This document shows, piece after piece, positions 1 to 11,749 of a DNA stretch of 64,000 nt. The stretch lies in contig NC_087378.1 in the NCBI RefSeq assembly GCF_963675165.1, forward strand, positions 2,163,525 to 2,227,524, written 5' to 3'. Made by a program: the position numbers and the translations under genes. Under the pieces are notes generated by a model. The model did not search any database. It saw only the letters and a list, made by a program, of their open reading frames with translations, and was not told where the DNA came from. Every line of letters begins with the position of its first letter. Position 1 is the stretch's first letter. This stretch comes from Halichondria panicea. Lineage: Eukaryota > Porifera > Demospongiae > Suberitida > Halichondriidae.

Positions 1-3000
1 ATTGGAGAGAGCTTTGTGGAATGCAATGGCATGAGTTTGATCGATGACAATAAATGACACTTCGGTTATTGAAGTTGCTGCTGTTGTGAAATAAGTCATT
101 GACGCTTCGATGTGAACAAGGGCACATTCATTGAGTGGATATTTAAATATTCCAGAGCTAATTGCAGGGAAGGCGATAGAGGAGAACCTTTTTGCTTTAG
201 CTAGAGTGTTAATCACTGCACGACTAAGGCGTGACTTCTCGTAAGCATGATCCTTGGATTGGAGTTGGTACCTCGGCCCAATAGCATGTACAATTGCCTT
301 GCAAGGTAGCTTTCCAACAACTTGTGAGATGTGTACGTCACCGTCTTCCATACCAAATAATGAGTTCTGCATAAATTGGTCACAATCATCTTGTATTTCT
401 TTGCCGCCTTTCTTGACAATTGCAGCAGCAAGCCCTCCAGAATGACGTAACTGATCATTAGCTGGGTTGACTAGAACATCGGCTTTAAATTCAGTGAGAT
501 CTCCAATGTACACTTTGAATGTTACAATTGTGTTGGTCTTTTCAAACTTAGTAGTAACTCGACAGTACTCTTTAGCACTTGGAGAGTTGTCAATACTCTT
601 GATAAATACTTCCGATTCGGCTTTTTCAACGACAACTGTCTCAATACAGACACTGTAGGTACTTTCAACACCTGGGAGAATAGTGGTCTTCGTTGATTCA
701 CTGAGAAAATATTTGCAAGCTCCAGGAGCACGAACTTCAATGAAATTCATCTTGAGAGATTCTTTTATTTCCAGCAACTTCTTATAGGCTTCGACCACTG
801 CAAACTCTTCACCTTTCAACTTAACTATCACCTGACGTATCTTTGATTCGTTCTCTAAAGGATTTACTTCAAAAATCCATTCCTTAATATCTTGAATCCA
901 CCGGTCATCTCTTTGGATTAATTTCCATTGGGGGCTAGTTAGTTGCAAATCTTTCGTAATTGTACATTCATCTTTAATGAAGCTAGACATTTTTTCGACA
1001 GCTTGATTTACATTTTCTAATAACCCACCAAACATAATTTCTGTATTTCCGTAGGAGCACACTACATTGTACTCCATTTCAAGCTTTTTATACAGATTAA
1101 AAATCTTAGATTTTGTCTCGGAGTCCTTTTTAGGTTTCTTAAGGGATTCCGGAATACAAATTTTTCCAACCTTTAGTATTGATTGCAACTCTTTGACAAT
1201 TTCTGTTACATTTTCACATGTAGATCTAGCACCATCGTAGAGGAAATCTAATTGTATGGCACTTGACCGAAAAACAGCCACTGCTACAGTTTTTTTCTCG
1301 TCAAGAAAGCTAGCCAAAAATATTCTGCCAGAGCCTTCATCAGACAAAAAATCAACTAGCAAAGGATCTGTTGAGACAGTTATTGAAGAAAATTTGTAGG
1401 TAGCAAAGTGTTTCTCAAAATTACTTAATTTCGCTTTAGGACCTGTTACATGCAAAGTCTGAGAGTCGATTGGAAGCGAGATGCTCAACTCAGGATGGTT
1501 AGCCGTAATATTTTCTAAGTTCACCTGTGCAATGTATGCATGCTGTGCCGGAGACAATGACAGCTGCGTAGAGTCTATGACAAATGAGCTAGAAATTGTA
1601 CTCAATTGCTCAGTAACTTCAGTAACAAGATTAATTTCCCCACATATATCCACCAGTGTGTCTGCTTCCTGCAAATCAAATGCAAAGGGAAGTTGTGAAG
1701 ACTGCTCCTTTCCCTCTAAGTAATCGAATATATCTTGCTTCGCATCACGTACAAATGATACTTCCATCGTTGTAAACTTATTGACATACTTATTCAAAGC
1801 AGCTTTACATTGAGATCTCCATTCGACATCTTTAATGAATTTGTTCGGAGTCACTAGTATTTCAGTTTCGTCTGGTTCTGAAAATGAGCATGACAGGTTA
1901 GGGTTGCAGTCAGCTAAAACCTGCTCTAGAATGTGTTTCTTCTTTTTTAAAGCTTTGGACAGAAATTGGGTAATTGGAAATGAGAGTGGAGTAGCTGATG
2001 ACCTCTTGAGCTGGATGAATTCTTCTATACGAATAGAACTGTCACTAACACTCTCGCCAAATCCAAACACATTAATTATTTCATCGAGTTCATTATATAT
2101 AATTCTTACATCATGATCCTTTTTCAGCTGTGAGACAAGGGCTTTAAAGTCTTTCATTCCATCTATTTCAGAGGCAAGGGATTTAGGAACTGTTACATGT
2201 TTAAACCTCGCTTCTTTTTCTAGAGATTCTTGCACGTTTTTAGCCCATAAGAGTTGACTAGATTCACACACAAGCAGTAGGCTAAGTGTGGCTTCTTGAG
2301 CTCCTTTTTCAGTTGGCTGAGCACGATAAGAAACTGCCAATGGACACTTCCTCGACTTTATGAAACTTCTCATCTGCTTTTGCCCCTCATTTAAACTTGT
2401 TGCAAAATAGTTGGCAAGCTCATGATCGAGCTCTACAGGAATCACTTCGAGCTTCTGTGTGAGACTGCATAAAGTTTGCTTTAGCTTTTCAACATAAATG
2501 GAAGGCCCTTTAAATGTAAGCAATTGTTTACTTGCATCCGCAGTAATTTGTACTGAAGGATACGTTTCCTTTAGTAATTCCAGTTTAAATTCCGATATGA
2601 AGTCTATGTGTTCACTTTCCAGCTTTAATGAATCTTCGATGTGTGATTCCATTTTACTTCTGTTGTCACAAATGGCTTGCAAAACCTCTGTTTCTCCGGC
2701 TAGAACATAGCAGGTACTTTTATCCGTTTCGTTGATTAACTCGGATTTAAAGGCATGCTGCTTGAAACTTGCAAACTGTGTACGAATTTCTTTGCTCAAT
2801 TCTTCTGGCACGTGTATTTCACATACACTATATGTCTCATTCAGAAAATCTTCACACTTTTTCTGCCAATCAGAACATGACCTCTCAGACGAAGTGAAAA
2901 GGATGTGATCGCGCTCTATTGTGTAAGCAACATTAAGGCTGTCCCCAAAACTCCTAAGTTTAGTTGGGCAATGAAATATAGCGTCGGCTATTTGTGGCTT

Positions 3001-3927
3001 AATGGGAACATGGACAGAGTTAAATTCTTCTGGTTCTGAATCAGCAGTTTTCTCTTGCTGTGGTTCTTCAACAGATAACTGAACACCATTCCCAAATATT
3101 GTGTCATGGTTATGTGACAAGATCCTTTGTAACACTAATATGTAAGCAAAAATTAATGACTATACTTAAAAGGTAATGTTATTACCTTCTGGTTGCTTGA
3201 AATTCACTATTGCTTCTTTCCCATCGTTTAAGAGAACAGGATCACCAATTATGTCACCTCCTCCTGAATGATTCTTGTTTGAAAAGTACCTCTTTAAAAA
3301 GGTCTTGTCCCTCTTCTTCGTGATGCTCCTAATGTACAGTGTGGTCTTTGCATGGCATCTTACGATAACAATGTTCTTGCGCTTGCTCAAAAGCTCAAGT
3401 CTGTTCATTGCCTTCTTAAGTTCTGGTTTTTACATATCAAATCAACATTTGAGCGCAATAATTATCACTGGACTTACCTTCAGTTGGAAGTGGGGGAAAG
3501 TATATTGTGCTGCTGCCGTTTTTCACTTCAGTAATCAATACCCCTTGGATACCTTCGACACATAGCTCTATGGCAAGTTTGTCAAATCCTTGAGGAATAT
3601 GTTTTAGTAAAATTGTTACAGCCTCATCTTCTGCTTCTGGAACTGCCTGAACTGGCTTTAAGTACAGTCTTGTCCCGGAGAGTTCATGTTGTTTTGATAG
3701 GACCCGATCAGCAACTGAATGCCATTTAAGATGTAATTATAGGTATATCTATCGTTCTATGTTGTGCTTACCATGTCTTTGAAAGGTGACATATGCATAT
3801 CCTGGTGGGGTGAGTATACAGTTTTTAACTGCATTTGGTTCACCACCAGATTCTTTATCATCAAAGTAAACTTTAAGCTCTATTTCGTCAACTTTATCTA
3901 TCAGCCCAGATACTTGTATTATGACCT
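1..3927 (-). CDS. PARP14-like gene A, core exons (partial at left edge)
   Basis: Four exons read on the minus strand: 3772-3927, 3478-3714, 3186-3422 and a long one from 3134 through base 1, all joined by phase-1 introns. The first three encode RRM-like modules of the PARP10/14 type, with the signature YFDDKESGG and YFSNKNHSGGG followed by a valine-rich strand. The long exon encodes a KH-like repeat region of about 800 residues and then, from roughly base 545 downward, a macro domain (GDLTEFKADVLVNPAND, GGLAAAIVKKGG, FPAISSGIF), which binds ADP-ribose. In the family, further macro, WWE and catalytic domains follow; here they would lie beyond the left edge. The frame is open to base 1. Likely role: mono-ADP-ribosylation signalling in cytoplasm or nucleus. 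N-terminal exons are probably those at 11750-15936. The family call is firm; the activity cannot be judged. Confidence 0.85.
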
Positions 3928-5159
3928 CTGTGACATGTACAAGGAAATAATTATTGCATGATTGCCACAACAGTGCAGTACCTACAAACATTAATGCAGA
4001 CAGCTACAATGGTTGCATGGAAACAGAAGTGCATCACGTGGCTCATCCATGCACTCTATACATAGTACCATAAAAAATTTCCCCCAGGAAAACCGCGTAA
4101 TGCATAACTGTTGCTGTTGAAAACTTCAAGTCGCCGAACTGTGCACCACATCGAAGTGCGGTTGTGTACAGCAGGTTACGATATAGCGTTTCCACCCACG
4201 CATCAAACGCTCTATGAATATGTGCATTTTGTACACAAAAGCTAGACATTTTCTCTGTCGGCAAATTTTAGCCTCGCGGTAGGCCAGGAAATATTGAAAT
4301 GAAGTTTTTATCTATTTATACGAATGAATGGGCAGGGACGACATACAGTGAATACAGTCAAGTGAGAGCTGGTAAAGAGATTGAGCAGGTTTGTAGGTAC
4401 TTACGTCTACATTGTAGTTCTATCTTCCGTATGAAGTTTTACAAGCTGTATCTCTTCGATCGCGCCACCCTCTGGAAGGTATTTATCTATATCTCTAATA
4501 TAAGCCTTGAATGAGAGCTACAAGTACTTATTGCTCATACAAAATGCCAGCTAAAATAGTGTATAGCTACTGCAGTTTTGATTTTATCTTGTCTCTTTCA
4601 TGCATATTCATCATTTTTAAAAAACAATAGCAATAGAATTGATCTTATATACAGCAGACTTCTTTCCTGCAAGGAGAGATAGCCAAAAAACTCATGAATA
4701 TTCATGAGTAATCACTATACCGCACCTTTGCAACACATGAAACCACAGTGACTATTGTAGTAAATTGTGGTTACCCTTGCATACCGAGTAATTTTCGGGG
4801 GGCAAAATATTCGTGGTTTTCGTGGTTTAACACTGGACCACGAATGAAGGCACCCTTAACAGTGCAAGCAGCAACCACGAAAGCTAAATATTGCTGAACC
4901 ACGAACATTTTGACCCCCGAAAATTACCCACTATACGGTACTTAGCATTGTAACAGAGATTCATAAAACTGTTCAGTGGTGTAGGAACCAGGGGCTACAG
5001 CCCCCCTACACTGTATGCTTGCTAGCAGGGCTGCATTGAGGGGGGGGGGGTATTTTACCCCCCCCTGAGATTTAACAAATGATTATATTGACGAGTTAAT
5101 TTTGTTATGATTGAGGTGGGTAGTCAGTTTAGTTTTTAAACAGCTATTCTGTGTACCTA
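3928..5159. other. Intron of gene A, mostly unique AT-rich sequence
   Basis: The stretch holds one palindromic MITE (4782-4940) and otherwise nothing I recognise. A minus-strand frame at 4043-4264 starting MPTEKMSSFCVQN is open, but no splice site joins it in phase to the RRM exons. Confidence 0.4.
4782..4940. repeat. Palindromic MITE, CCGTATAG family, copy a
   Basis: Left end taccgagtaattttcggggg and right end cccccgaaaattaccc followed by actatacggta are inverted repeats of each other. The interior contains the ttcgtggttttcgtgg motif and its complement. Related copies are at 13728, 44904, 53128, 54337 and 60754. Confidence 0.75.
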
Positions 5160-6015
5160 TTAACCCTTTCCCCGCTGAAGCCGTCTTTTTCCGGCCGCAC
5201 TACTGACAATTTTCAAAAAATTGTTGTCCACGCTATGTTTGAGCTATGCACACGCTGTAGGTACCAACACATGCGCATTGAGCTGCTCTTTCACGTGGTA
5301 TAATTAATAGCTTGCCTCGAGGTACGCTTCATGCAGTACTGCTCGAGATCTTCTTAGTACAACCTCAGTGAGGTTCTAGGCAGCTAGACAGTGAGAATAA
5401 CGATGCTTATGGCCTTGTTGAGTGAGAGGACAGTGACTGGGATCATAGCTAGATAAGAAACTACCTCAAGCTAGAAAATATAGAGCCTGAAGAACCTGAT
5501 GAAGAAGCTCTTGCGATGGACAAAGTTCCTGGATCTGGAGTAGAATCTGTAGTCTTGATAGCTTCAGTATAACTGTATTTAGGCTAGTTAGTACAGCAGT
5601 GGACATCATGAGCCACTATTTAAGTTGTAAACCTGTGTGTAGGTGAAGAAAACATTTCCCGGGAAAATGCGTCTGCCGATGTGACCTCACAGACAAGTTT
5701 CTGCTAATCCTGCTTGAACCGTGTCTCCGTGAAAACATTGAGAACACTTATATAGTGTCTTTAGTCACTTTGTGCCTTCATACAATATTGTTTGTGTACA
5801 TAATTATAAATGTTTATAAACAATCACTAATTAGGGGGGTGGTCAGTTGCTAGGTAACGATGATGGTGTCAAGATACCTCTGGGGTCTGCGCTACCTGTA
5901 GGAAATATTTACAAGTCATTTCAATATGTGGTTCATGATATATGAATTTTTAAAGAAAAACTGTATTTATTCTGTATTAATCTTCTTTTTTTAATTAAAA
6001 CGGGGAAAGGGTTAA
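5160..6015. mobile_element. piggyBac-like non-autonomous element, left copy
   Basis: It begins TTAACCCTTTCCCCG and ends CGGGGAAAGGGTTAA, so terminal inverted repeats sit directly against TTAA at both ends. TTAA targets with CCC-starting termini are the known piggyBac signature. No transposase is visible; the interior has only a short acidic open stretch (about 5490-5545). Confidence 0.7.
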
Positions 6016-7400
6016 TTAACCCTTTAATTTCCCAGCTTTAATTAAAACAAGAAAATACAGTCGTATCTTATAAACCATACATTGAAATCACTCGAACTAT
6101 TTCCTACAGGTAGCCCAGACCCCGGGGGAATCTTGATACCATCATCGTTACCTAGCAACTGACCACCCCCAACTAATTAGCGATTGTTTACAAACATTCA
6201 CAATTATATACACAAACAATATTGTATGAAGGCATAAAGTGAGTGTTCTCAATGTTCTCACGGTGACATGGTTCAATCAGGATCTGCAGAAACTTGTCTA
6301 TGAGGTCGTATCAGCAGACACTTTTTTCCCGGGAAATGTTTTCTTCACCTACACACAGGTTTACAAGTTCAATGGTGGCTCATGATGTCCACTGCTGATG
6401 TAATGAAAACACCGCGGGTGCTGATGCCTCGGTGGAGGTGCCAAAGCTACATTACATAAAGCTACACACTTTGATTATAATTATCATCATGATGAACATT
6501 TTAATTTTACTGCATGCAAAATCCAGAGAAACTCAAGGAGTGGGTAATGATCGACGATGATTGTTGTTAAAAACGATCGATGCCAAAAGTTCAAGCCTAA
6601 AATTAATGGCTGCAAGTCAGCAGAGCCATACAGCTCTTTTCTCACTCTTGCAGCTACCAATAGCTAGCGTTCTAGTGCAGAGCTAACTACTAAGTAGAGT
6701 AGCAACACTCGGTAAACAAGTTTGGCTACGTGCTCTTCTGAAAAGGCATTCCAAGTAAGCAAACTAGGTATAACTCGAGAACTAAGCATTATTTTGCAAA
6801 TCCACGAATTAAAATCCAAGTAAACATGACTAGAAGCCTATAGAAACTCTTACTTGCACTTGATTCATCCTTGAGCAGCTGTAGCAGTCTACACACACAC
6901 AGACACACAGACACACAAACACACTACCGTATACTGACCTCGCTTGCGCATGCGCACCGAGGCATAACTAGCCTAAACAAACTTATATTGAAGCTAGGAA
7001 GACTACAGATGCTACTCTAGTTACTTACCAGGTCCAGGAACTTGGTCGTCTCAAGAGCTTCATGACCTTCTTCCTCTGGCTCTTTATTTTCTAACTTGAA
7101 CTCTGAGAAGTAGCTTCCTATCTGGCAGTCACTCCCCTGACTCAACAAGGCCATAGGCATCGATATCCTCACTGTCTAGCTGCTAGAGCCTCGCTAAGAT
7201 TATCCTACAAAGATCTGGTAGCAATTATTAATTGGTCACTTTTCTTTCGACAATACTGTATGAAGCGTACCTCGAGGCAGCACAATGAAAATACCATGTG
7301 AAAGAGCAGCTCAATGCGCATGTGCTGGTACCTACAGCGTGTGCATAGCTCCAACACAGCCTGCACAATCATTTTAAAAAAATTAGCAGTATTGCACCAG
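6016..7400. mobile_element. Second piggyBac-like element, inverted, with nested insertion
   Basis: It starts with TTAACCCTTT immediately after the first element's TTAA and repeats that element's sequence in reverse orientation: the blocks around the Pro-rich gaccaccccc motif, the tttcccggg motif and the caggtccagg motif all recur inverted. The outer end near 7400 is decayed and has lost its terminal repeat. The homology is interrupted between about 6398 and 6966 by a copy of repeat R1. Confidence 0.65.
6398..6966. mobile_element. Dispersed repeat R1, copy nested in piggyBac-like element
   Basis: The insert starts near the gatgcctcggtgg motif and ends with cgcaccgaggcata, giving short inverted ends. 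Its body contains the R1 hallmark (ctcgagaacta near a tccacgaattaaaatccaag core, then an AC-rich tract). The uninterrupted arm of the flanking palindrome supplies an empty-site comparison. Confidence 0.6.
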
Positions 7401-8345
7401 AAGTGATCTAAGCACCCAAATATCCAAAATTGTCATGCGCCCCCGGACCCCCCTAGTTTGGCATGCACCAACTTCGCGTCGGGGGGGGGGGTCAGTTACC
7501 CAATTTGCAGGGTTCTGCCTACAGTGGTCGTTTAGGTAAGCTGCGACCACCACTAGATATTTTCCGACCACCACTTAGCCTTTCCGACCACTGCTTTACA
7601 TTCTATAAGTACTGGCTAGTCCAGTTTAGCTGCTAGTCTTCGCTTACCAGTTTTACTGTCTTGATGTGCCTTATATAGAGCTAACTATTACTACCAGAAC
7701 AATTAATTGAAGCTGCAGCATGGCTTTGTTGAGTTCGAGGAGTACTGCAGCTAGCTAGCTATAGCTAGCTATACTCTGCCTTAAAACAGGGAGTTTGACC
7801 ACCTGCTAAGGGAAAGACAAGCTAGAGAGTGAGCAACTGGGTGCAGTTAAGGGTGCTGGAACACCTACGCCCACGTACGCCCACACACACACTTGCTAGG
7901 GAAAAGCTAACTATGAAAGAACTACCATCCTTCACAGGATTATGAAGCAATACTCTACTAGTGTGCACTCCAAAAATGGAGAGGAAAGGATGATGAGAAC
8001 AGATTTTACACTTGATTTTCATTATCTAGCTAAAAGAAGTTCCGTCTAGGAAACCAGTAGAGCTATGGACTTGATCGTTTGTTTGCAGGTGCACTACACA
8101 CAGCTCTTCAACATTACGAAGAGCTTTTGTTGTAAAATCCCTTTGTTATCCATTTATGAGAATTTTTTTGTCATGACACACCCTCTAGAGAAAAATCTAG
8201 ACCGTATATGGACAAAGTCAGCTCGTAACTTTGTTCACCTTACCTAATTATAGCAGCATGCTAAATATAGACCAAGTCCTGTACGTAGATAGTCAGATCG
8301 AACACTTTTTATATCTGGCTCTAGCGTACGCGTACGCTAGAGTAT
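7401..8345. other. Intronic repeat-rich stretch, no gene seen
   Basis: Contains a G-run near 7480, short ACAC and AGCT-rich tracts, and only short frames without coding features. Confidence 0.4.
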
Positions 8346-8360
8346 AAATTAAGACGTAAG

Positions 8361-8795
8361 TAAGAAATCGTAAGTAAGAAATCGAGCGGGGAGTCTTCAC
8401 ACCCTTAGTCCTCTCAACCTGGGGAGGAATGGGCAAAGAAGCAGCAACCTTCTACAAGAGGCTCGCTGATTTATTATCCTTGAAAAGACAAAATCCCTAC
8501 CCAGCTGTAATGGGATGGCTTAGATGCAGGCTATCCTTTGCATCAATCCGCTCTGCAATAATGTGCATTTGAGGAAGCCGCTCATCGTTGCACAGACCTG
8601 TCTACATGGACAATATCAACCTTGTATCTCAGGAGGGGCGAGTCCCCCCCCTGAATACATAATTCCTCTATGAACTACTTATTGTTTTTATTTTTGACTG
8701 CTACATAATTACTATCACTGAACTACTTCCTTCTTTTGTACAATGTAATTTTTTCTTAGCCCCGAGATGGAGAGCTTTCACACCCCCCCAAAAAA
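8361..8795 (+). mobile_element. 5'-truncated non-LTR retrotransposon stub
   Basis: An open stretch from 8390 reads FTPLVLSTWGGMGKEAAT then FYKRLADLL and RCRLSFASIRSAIMC, which resembles the C-terminal end of invertebrate reverse-transcriptase polyproteins (from memory of the family, not a search). It is cut by TGA at about 8569-8571, where the family would have arginine. The sequence ends in an A-run, and the whole insert is bracketed by a perfect 15-bp direct repeat (AAATTAAGACGTAAG at 8346-8360 and 8796-8810). Truncation, A-tail and long duplication are what target-primed integration leaves. It is non-functional. Confidence 0.7.
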
Positions 8796-8938
8796 AAATT
8801 AAGACGTAAGCCTGTAGACCACGCCCCAATTGCGTACGTAGAGTGCAGAATTAGCGTTGAAGATCAAGAGCCGTTAGTAGCCTGAAGAGAAGAGATAGGC
8901 AACGCTGGGGCTACAGACAGCGCTGACAATTGGCTGGC

Positions 8939-9939
8939 TCATAGACTTCTTCCAGGGTTGGCTGCTGTTTTGATGGACTTTGAAGGTAAACTATGAACTA
9001 GCTTTGCTAGCTTGATACAAAGGGCCTTGCTTTTCACTCCCTTCCCCTTCAGAGCTTCCATGAAAGCCTGTGTGTAATACCACTCTTGGACCTCAGTGTC
9101 ACCAGAGTGCTGTGCTCCAGGCCAAGTTGGACCAGTCTCTTTGTCTGGGCTGCAGTAATGCTTGGCTTCCCCGGGCATCAGATTGGTGGAACCTCCGCTT
9201 TTGTGAGGTCCACACAGCTCCATCTGCTTATTAGCAGACCGAATAGGGAGGCAGCTGATCAGTGAATGGTGTGTCGTAACTGCCTCCATCGCCAGGACAT
9301 CTGGAAATGAGCTTCTGTGAGTGTGATACATAAAATAAATAATATAACACAGATTGCCAACCTTCCAGACGAGTTCCTAGCGTGTTTGTAAGTATAGGTC
9401 CTCCATCCCAAGTTTTTTGCCAGCAAGGTGACTGTCCCCTTCATCTGGACAATACATGTGCATGTACAGTGAATAATTATGTAGTGGCACCGGGTCAGGT
9501 AGAATCCATCCATAGGAACCAACCCATTTTTGTCATCACCCCTGTTCACAATATTTTTTTCGTACCTGACCACAGGACCATTCTGCTAACTTGGTGGCAA
9601 GGATCTCCAGCTTCTGAAGGATGCGATGCCATTGTGTGCTGGAACATGGTGGAAGACCCAACCAGCCACTCAACCGGATGTATCAACATGCAGGTGGCCA
9701 TTGAGGAGAAAGGACAACACTGGATAGTGCCATGAACAGCTCGAATCGTGGATAGTACAACATCCAAAGAGAAACGTCTCCACTCGACACAAATGAAGAC
9801 AGTGTGTATTAACATCAAGAGACAATCCAACCTGCTGTGTGACTAATGCTAGTTGAGGAACTCGGACACTCGTGCTGATTGTACTGAGACTGGGGTCTAT
9901 TGGCACACTTACGTTTCTCCCATCTACTACTGAAGGCAC
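8939..9939 (-). other. Unrecognised open frames, possible decayed gene
   Basis: Overlapping minus-strand frames at 9670-9939, 9546-9830 and 8939-9331 could be joined by splicing; the last has an acceptor just before SSFPDVLAMEAV and ends NPGRSL. A plus-strand frame at 9382-9735 (117 residues, Cys-rich near its start) competes. Neither shows a domain I know. The stretch may be a remnant of a transposon gene. I assign no function. Confidence 0.25.
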
Positions 9940-10448
9940 TCCTTTGCTACAAATCTGGCTCTGTATTTATTGGATTGTGTTATTTTGTTATTTTGTTATT
10001 GATTTATTAGTTTGTGTAGCTACCTGATTTTCTTTTGCAGCTTGTAGTTAATTTAATTGAAGACATTCTCACAAAACCACTATGTTGTTACTTGTGGTTA
10101 CTACTATACTTAGCAACGCATTGAAATTAAATACTGCGTGTGCAAGTCTAGGATCTAACCGGTGCATTTTTGTGGTTAAATTATGTCAATTTGTTACTAT
10201 GTGCGGGCACCCTTAATACTTCCAAGTACTGATTATGACCCTGTGATGAAGAAATCTTAGTATATATATAGCACCATACTGTACTGATGCAAGTACAACA
10301 ATGTACATATAATAATTGTATATACTAATAGAATTGCCTTACTGGCAAGAGCATGCAATATCTAGCATATAAAATGACGACTAGTGTATACAGTCAAGAC
10401 AAGCTTGATTTACTACTGATAATTACTGCGTGGGCGAACACTGCATCG
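9940..10448. other. No gene seen
   Basis: AT-rich sequence with only very short frames; no repeat family recognised. Confidence 0.4.
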
Positions 10449-10655
10449 TAACCTTAAGGTGACATATTTTCACAGGTATTTTTGTTAGCGTTTTTACAGT
10501 TTTGTACATTTTGCTGGTATAATTTTTGCGAAAATTAATGTTGATCTAAACAAGAGGGCGGCCAATTATTTGCGAGTACTAATTTTTGCAATTTTACTCT
10601 CATTCGCAGAAATAGCAGAAATTAATACACGCGAAAATATGTCACCTTAAGGTAT
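10449..10655. repeat. MITE with perfect 21-bp terminal inverted repeats
   Basis: Left end ACCTTAAGGTGACATATTTT plus C is exactly mirrored at the right end, and both ends abut TA. The interior is AT-rich and non-coding, about 200 bp. TA flanks suggest a mariner/Tc1-type target. Confidence 0.75.
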
Positions 10656-11010
10656 ATTGCACTGGAGCAACATAATGCCCTCAGGGCCTGCGGCCCTCGG
10701 CATCCAGTGCAATATATAGCATGTTGCACGAGGGCGCCTGCAATAACTAACTTGCTGCCCAATGACGTTAAACTCGTCTGACTGGTCATATAAAACATGT
10801 GTTTTGAAGGAATTTAGTGTATTCATTAGTTTTGCTGAATCCCACAGTGTTTTCTTCCCACTTCTAGTTGTAAAAGTAGTATAGCCTGTAACAAATGAGT
10901 TATTGGGTGGGAGGTTGGGTCATAAGTCCCAAAAGGATATCTCTTGCAGAAATCTACTGCATTTACACACGTGCAAGTGCATATAATCCCAGTGCGGTTG
11001 CCATGGTAGT
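10656..11010. repeat. Dispersed repeat R2, copy 1
   Basis: The block from cagtgcaatat through gagggcgcctgcaata, then aaactcgtctgac and the downstream tail to gtgcaagtgcatat, recurs in the same orientation at about 29130-29455. Confidence 0.65.
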
Positions 11011-11402
11011 GATGCAACATGCCATATACTGAGCACTGGATTGCTTTGATCTGCCCACTCACTGGGCAACAAAGCTTTTTATTGTACGCAAACACCTTCC
11101 TATATGTAGATTGCATCAGAATCAATCCCAGAGCATGCAAAATTAATCTTTTTGGGGGACAACCCCCGATCCCCTTTCAGGCGCACTGCGCAAACCGTAA
11201 CGGTGGTATCAGCTAAGCTTTTTCTACTATCCCACGCTCTAAGTGACTTCCTACGCCACTGCTGTCAATATATTTACTGCTATATAGCTATACTTGTGAT
11301 AGACCTGTCACCATGCAACGTACTAGCAAGTACACACCTCTGGCACACTATTCTCCATCTCATGTCTGTGGAGTGGGAAAACTCAGCTAGATCTACGAAA
11401 GC

Positions 11403-11706
11403 ATCGCGGGTGATGCCTCGGTACCAAAGCTACTCTAAATCAGCACCATGGAGCCTTGCAGCTCTCTCTTCTCACTCTTGTAGCTAAATAACTAGTGTTA
11501 TGTTGCAGAACTATAACTACTAAGTGGAGTAGCAAAACTTGTTCTTCAGAACAAAGCATTATTTTGCAAATCCACGAATTAAAATCATGACTAGACCTAT
11601 AGAATCTCTTACTTACACTTGATTGATCCTTGAGCAGCTGTAGCAGTCTACACACACACACACAGAAACACACTACTGTATACCTCGCTTGCGCACCGAG
11701 GCATAA
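11403..11706. repeat. Dispersed repeat R1, copy
   Basis: Runs from gatgcctcggtacc to gcgcaccgaggcataa and contains the conserved tccacgaattaaaatc core and the CA-rich tract. It ends just before the exon at 11750. Confidence 0.6.
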
Positions 11707-11749
11707 TAAATGCACTTAAGTGTCTTTCATGCAGGTATAATTATCAAAC

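Noticed and set aside
4043-4264. Possible first exon of PARP14-like gene A (MPTEKMSSFCVQN)
   Set aside because: No donor in phase with the RRM exon at 3927, whereas the 11750 and 15338 exons fit phase 1 exactly.
6930-6966. CRISPR-like or attachment-site reading of the recurring gcctcgaggcataat words
   Set aside because: Copies are scattered and in both orientations with R1 bodies attached, not regularly spaced; the genome is eukaryotic.
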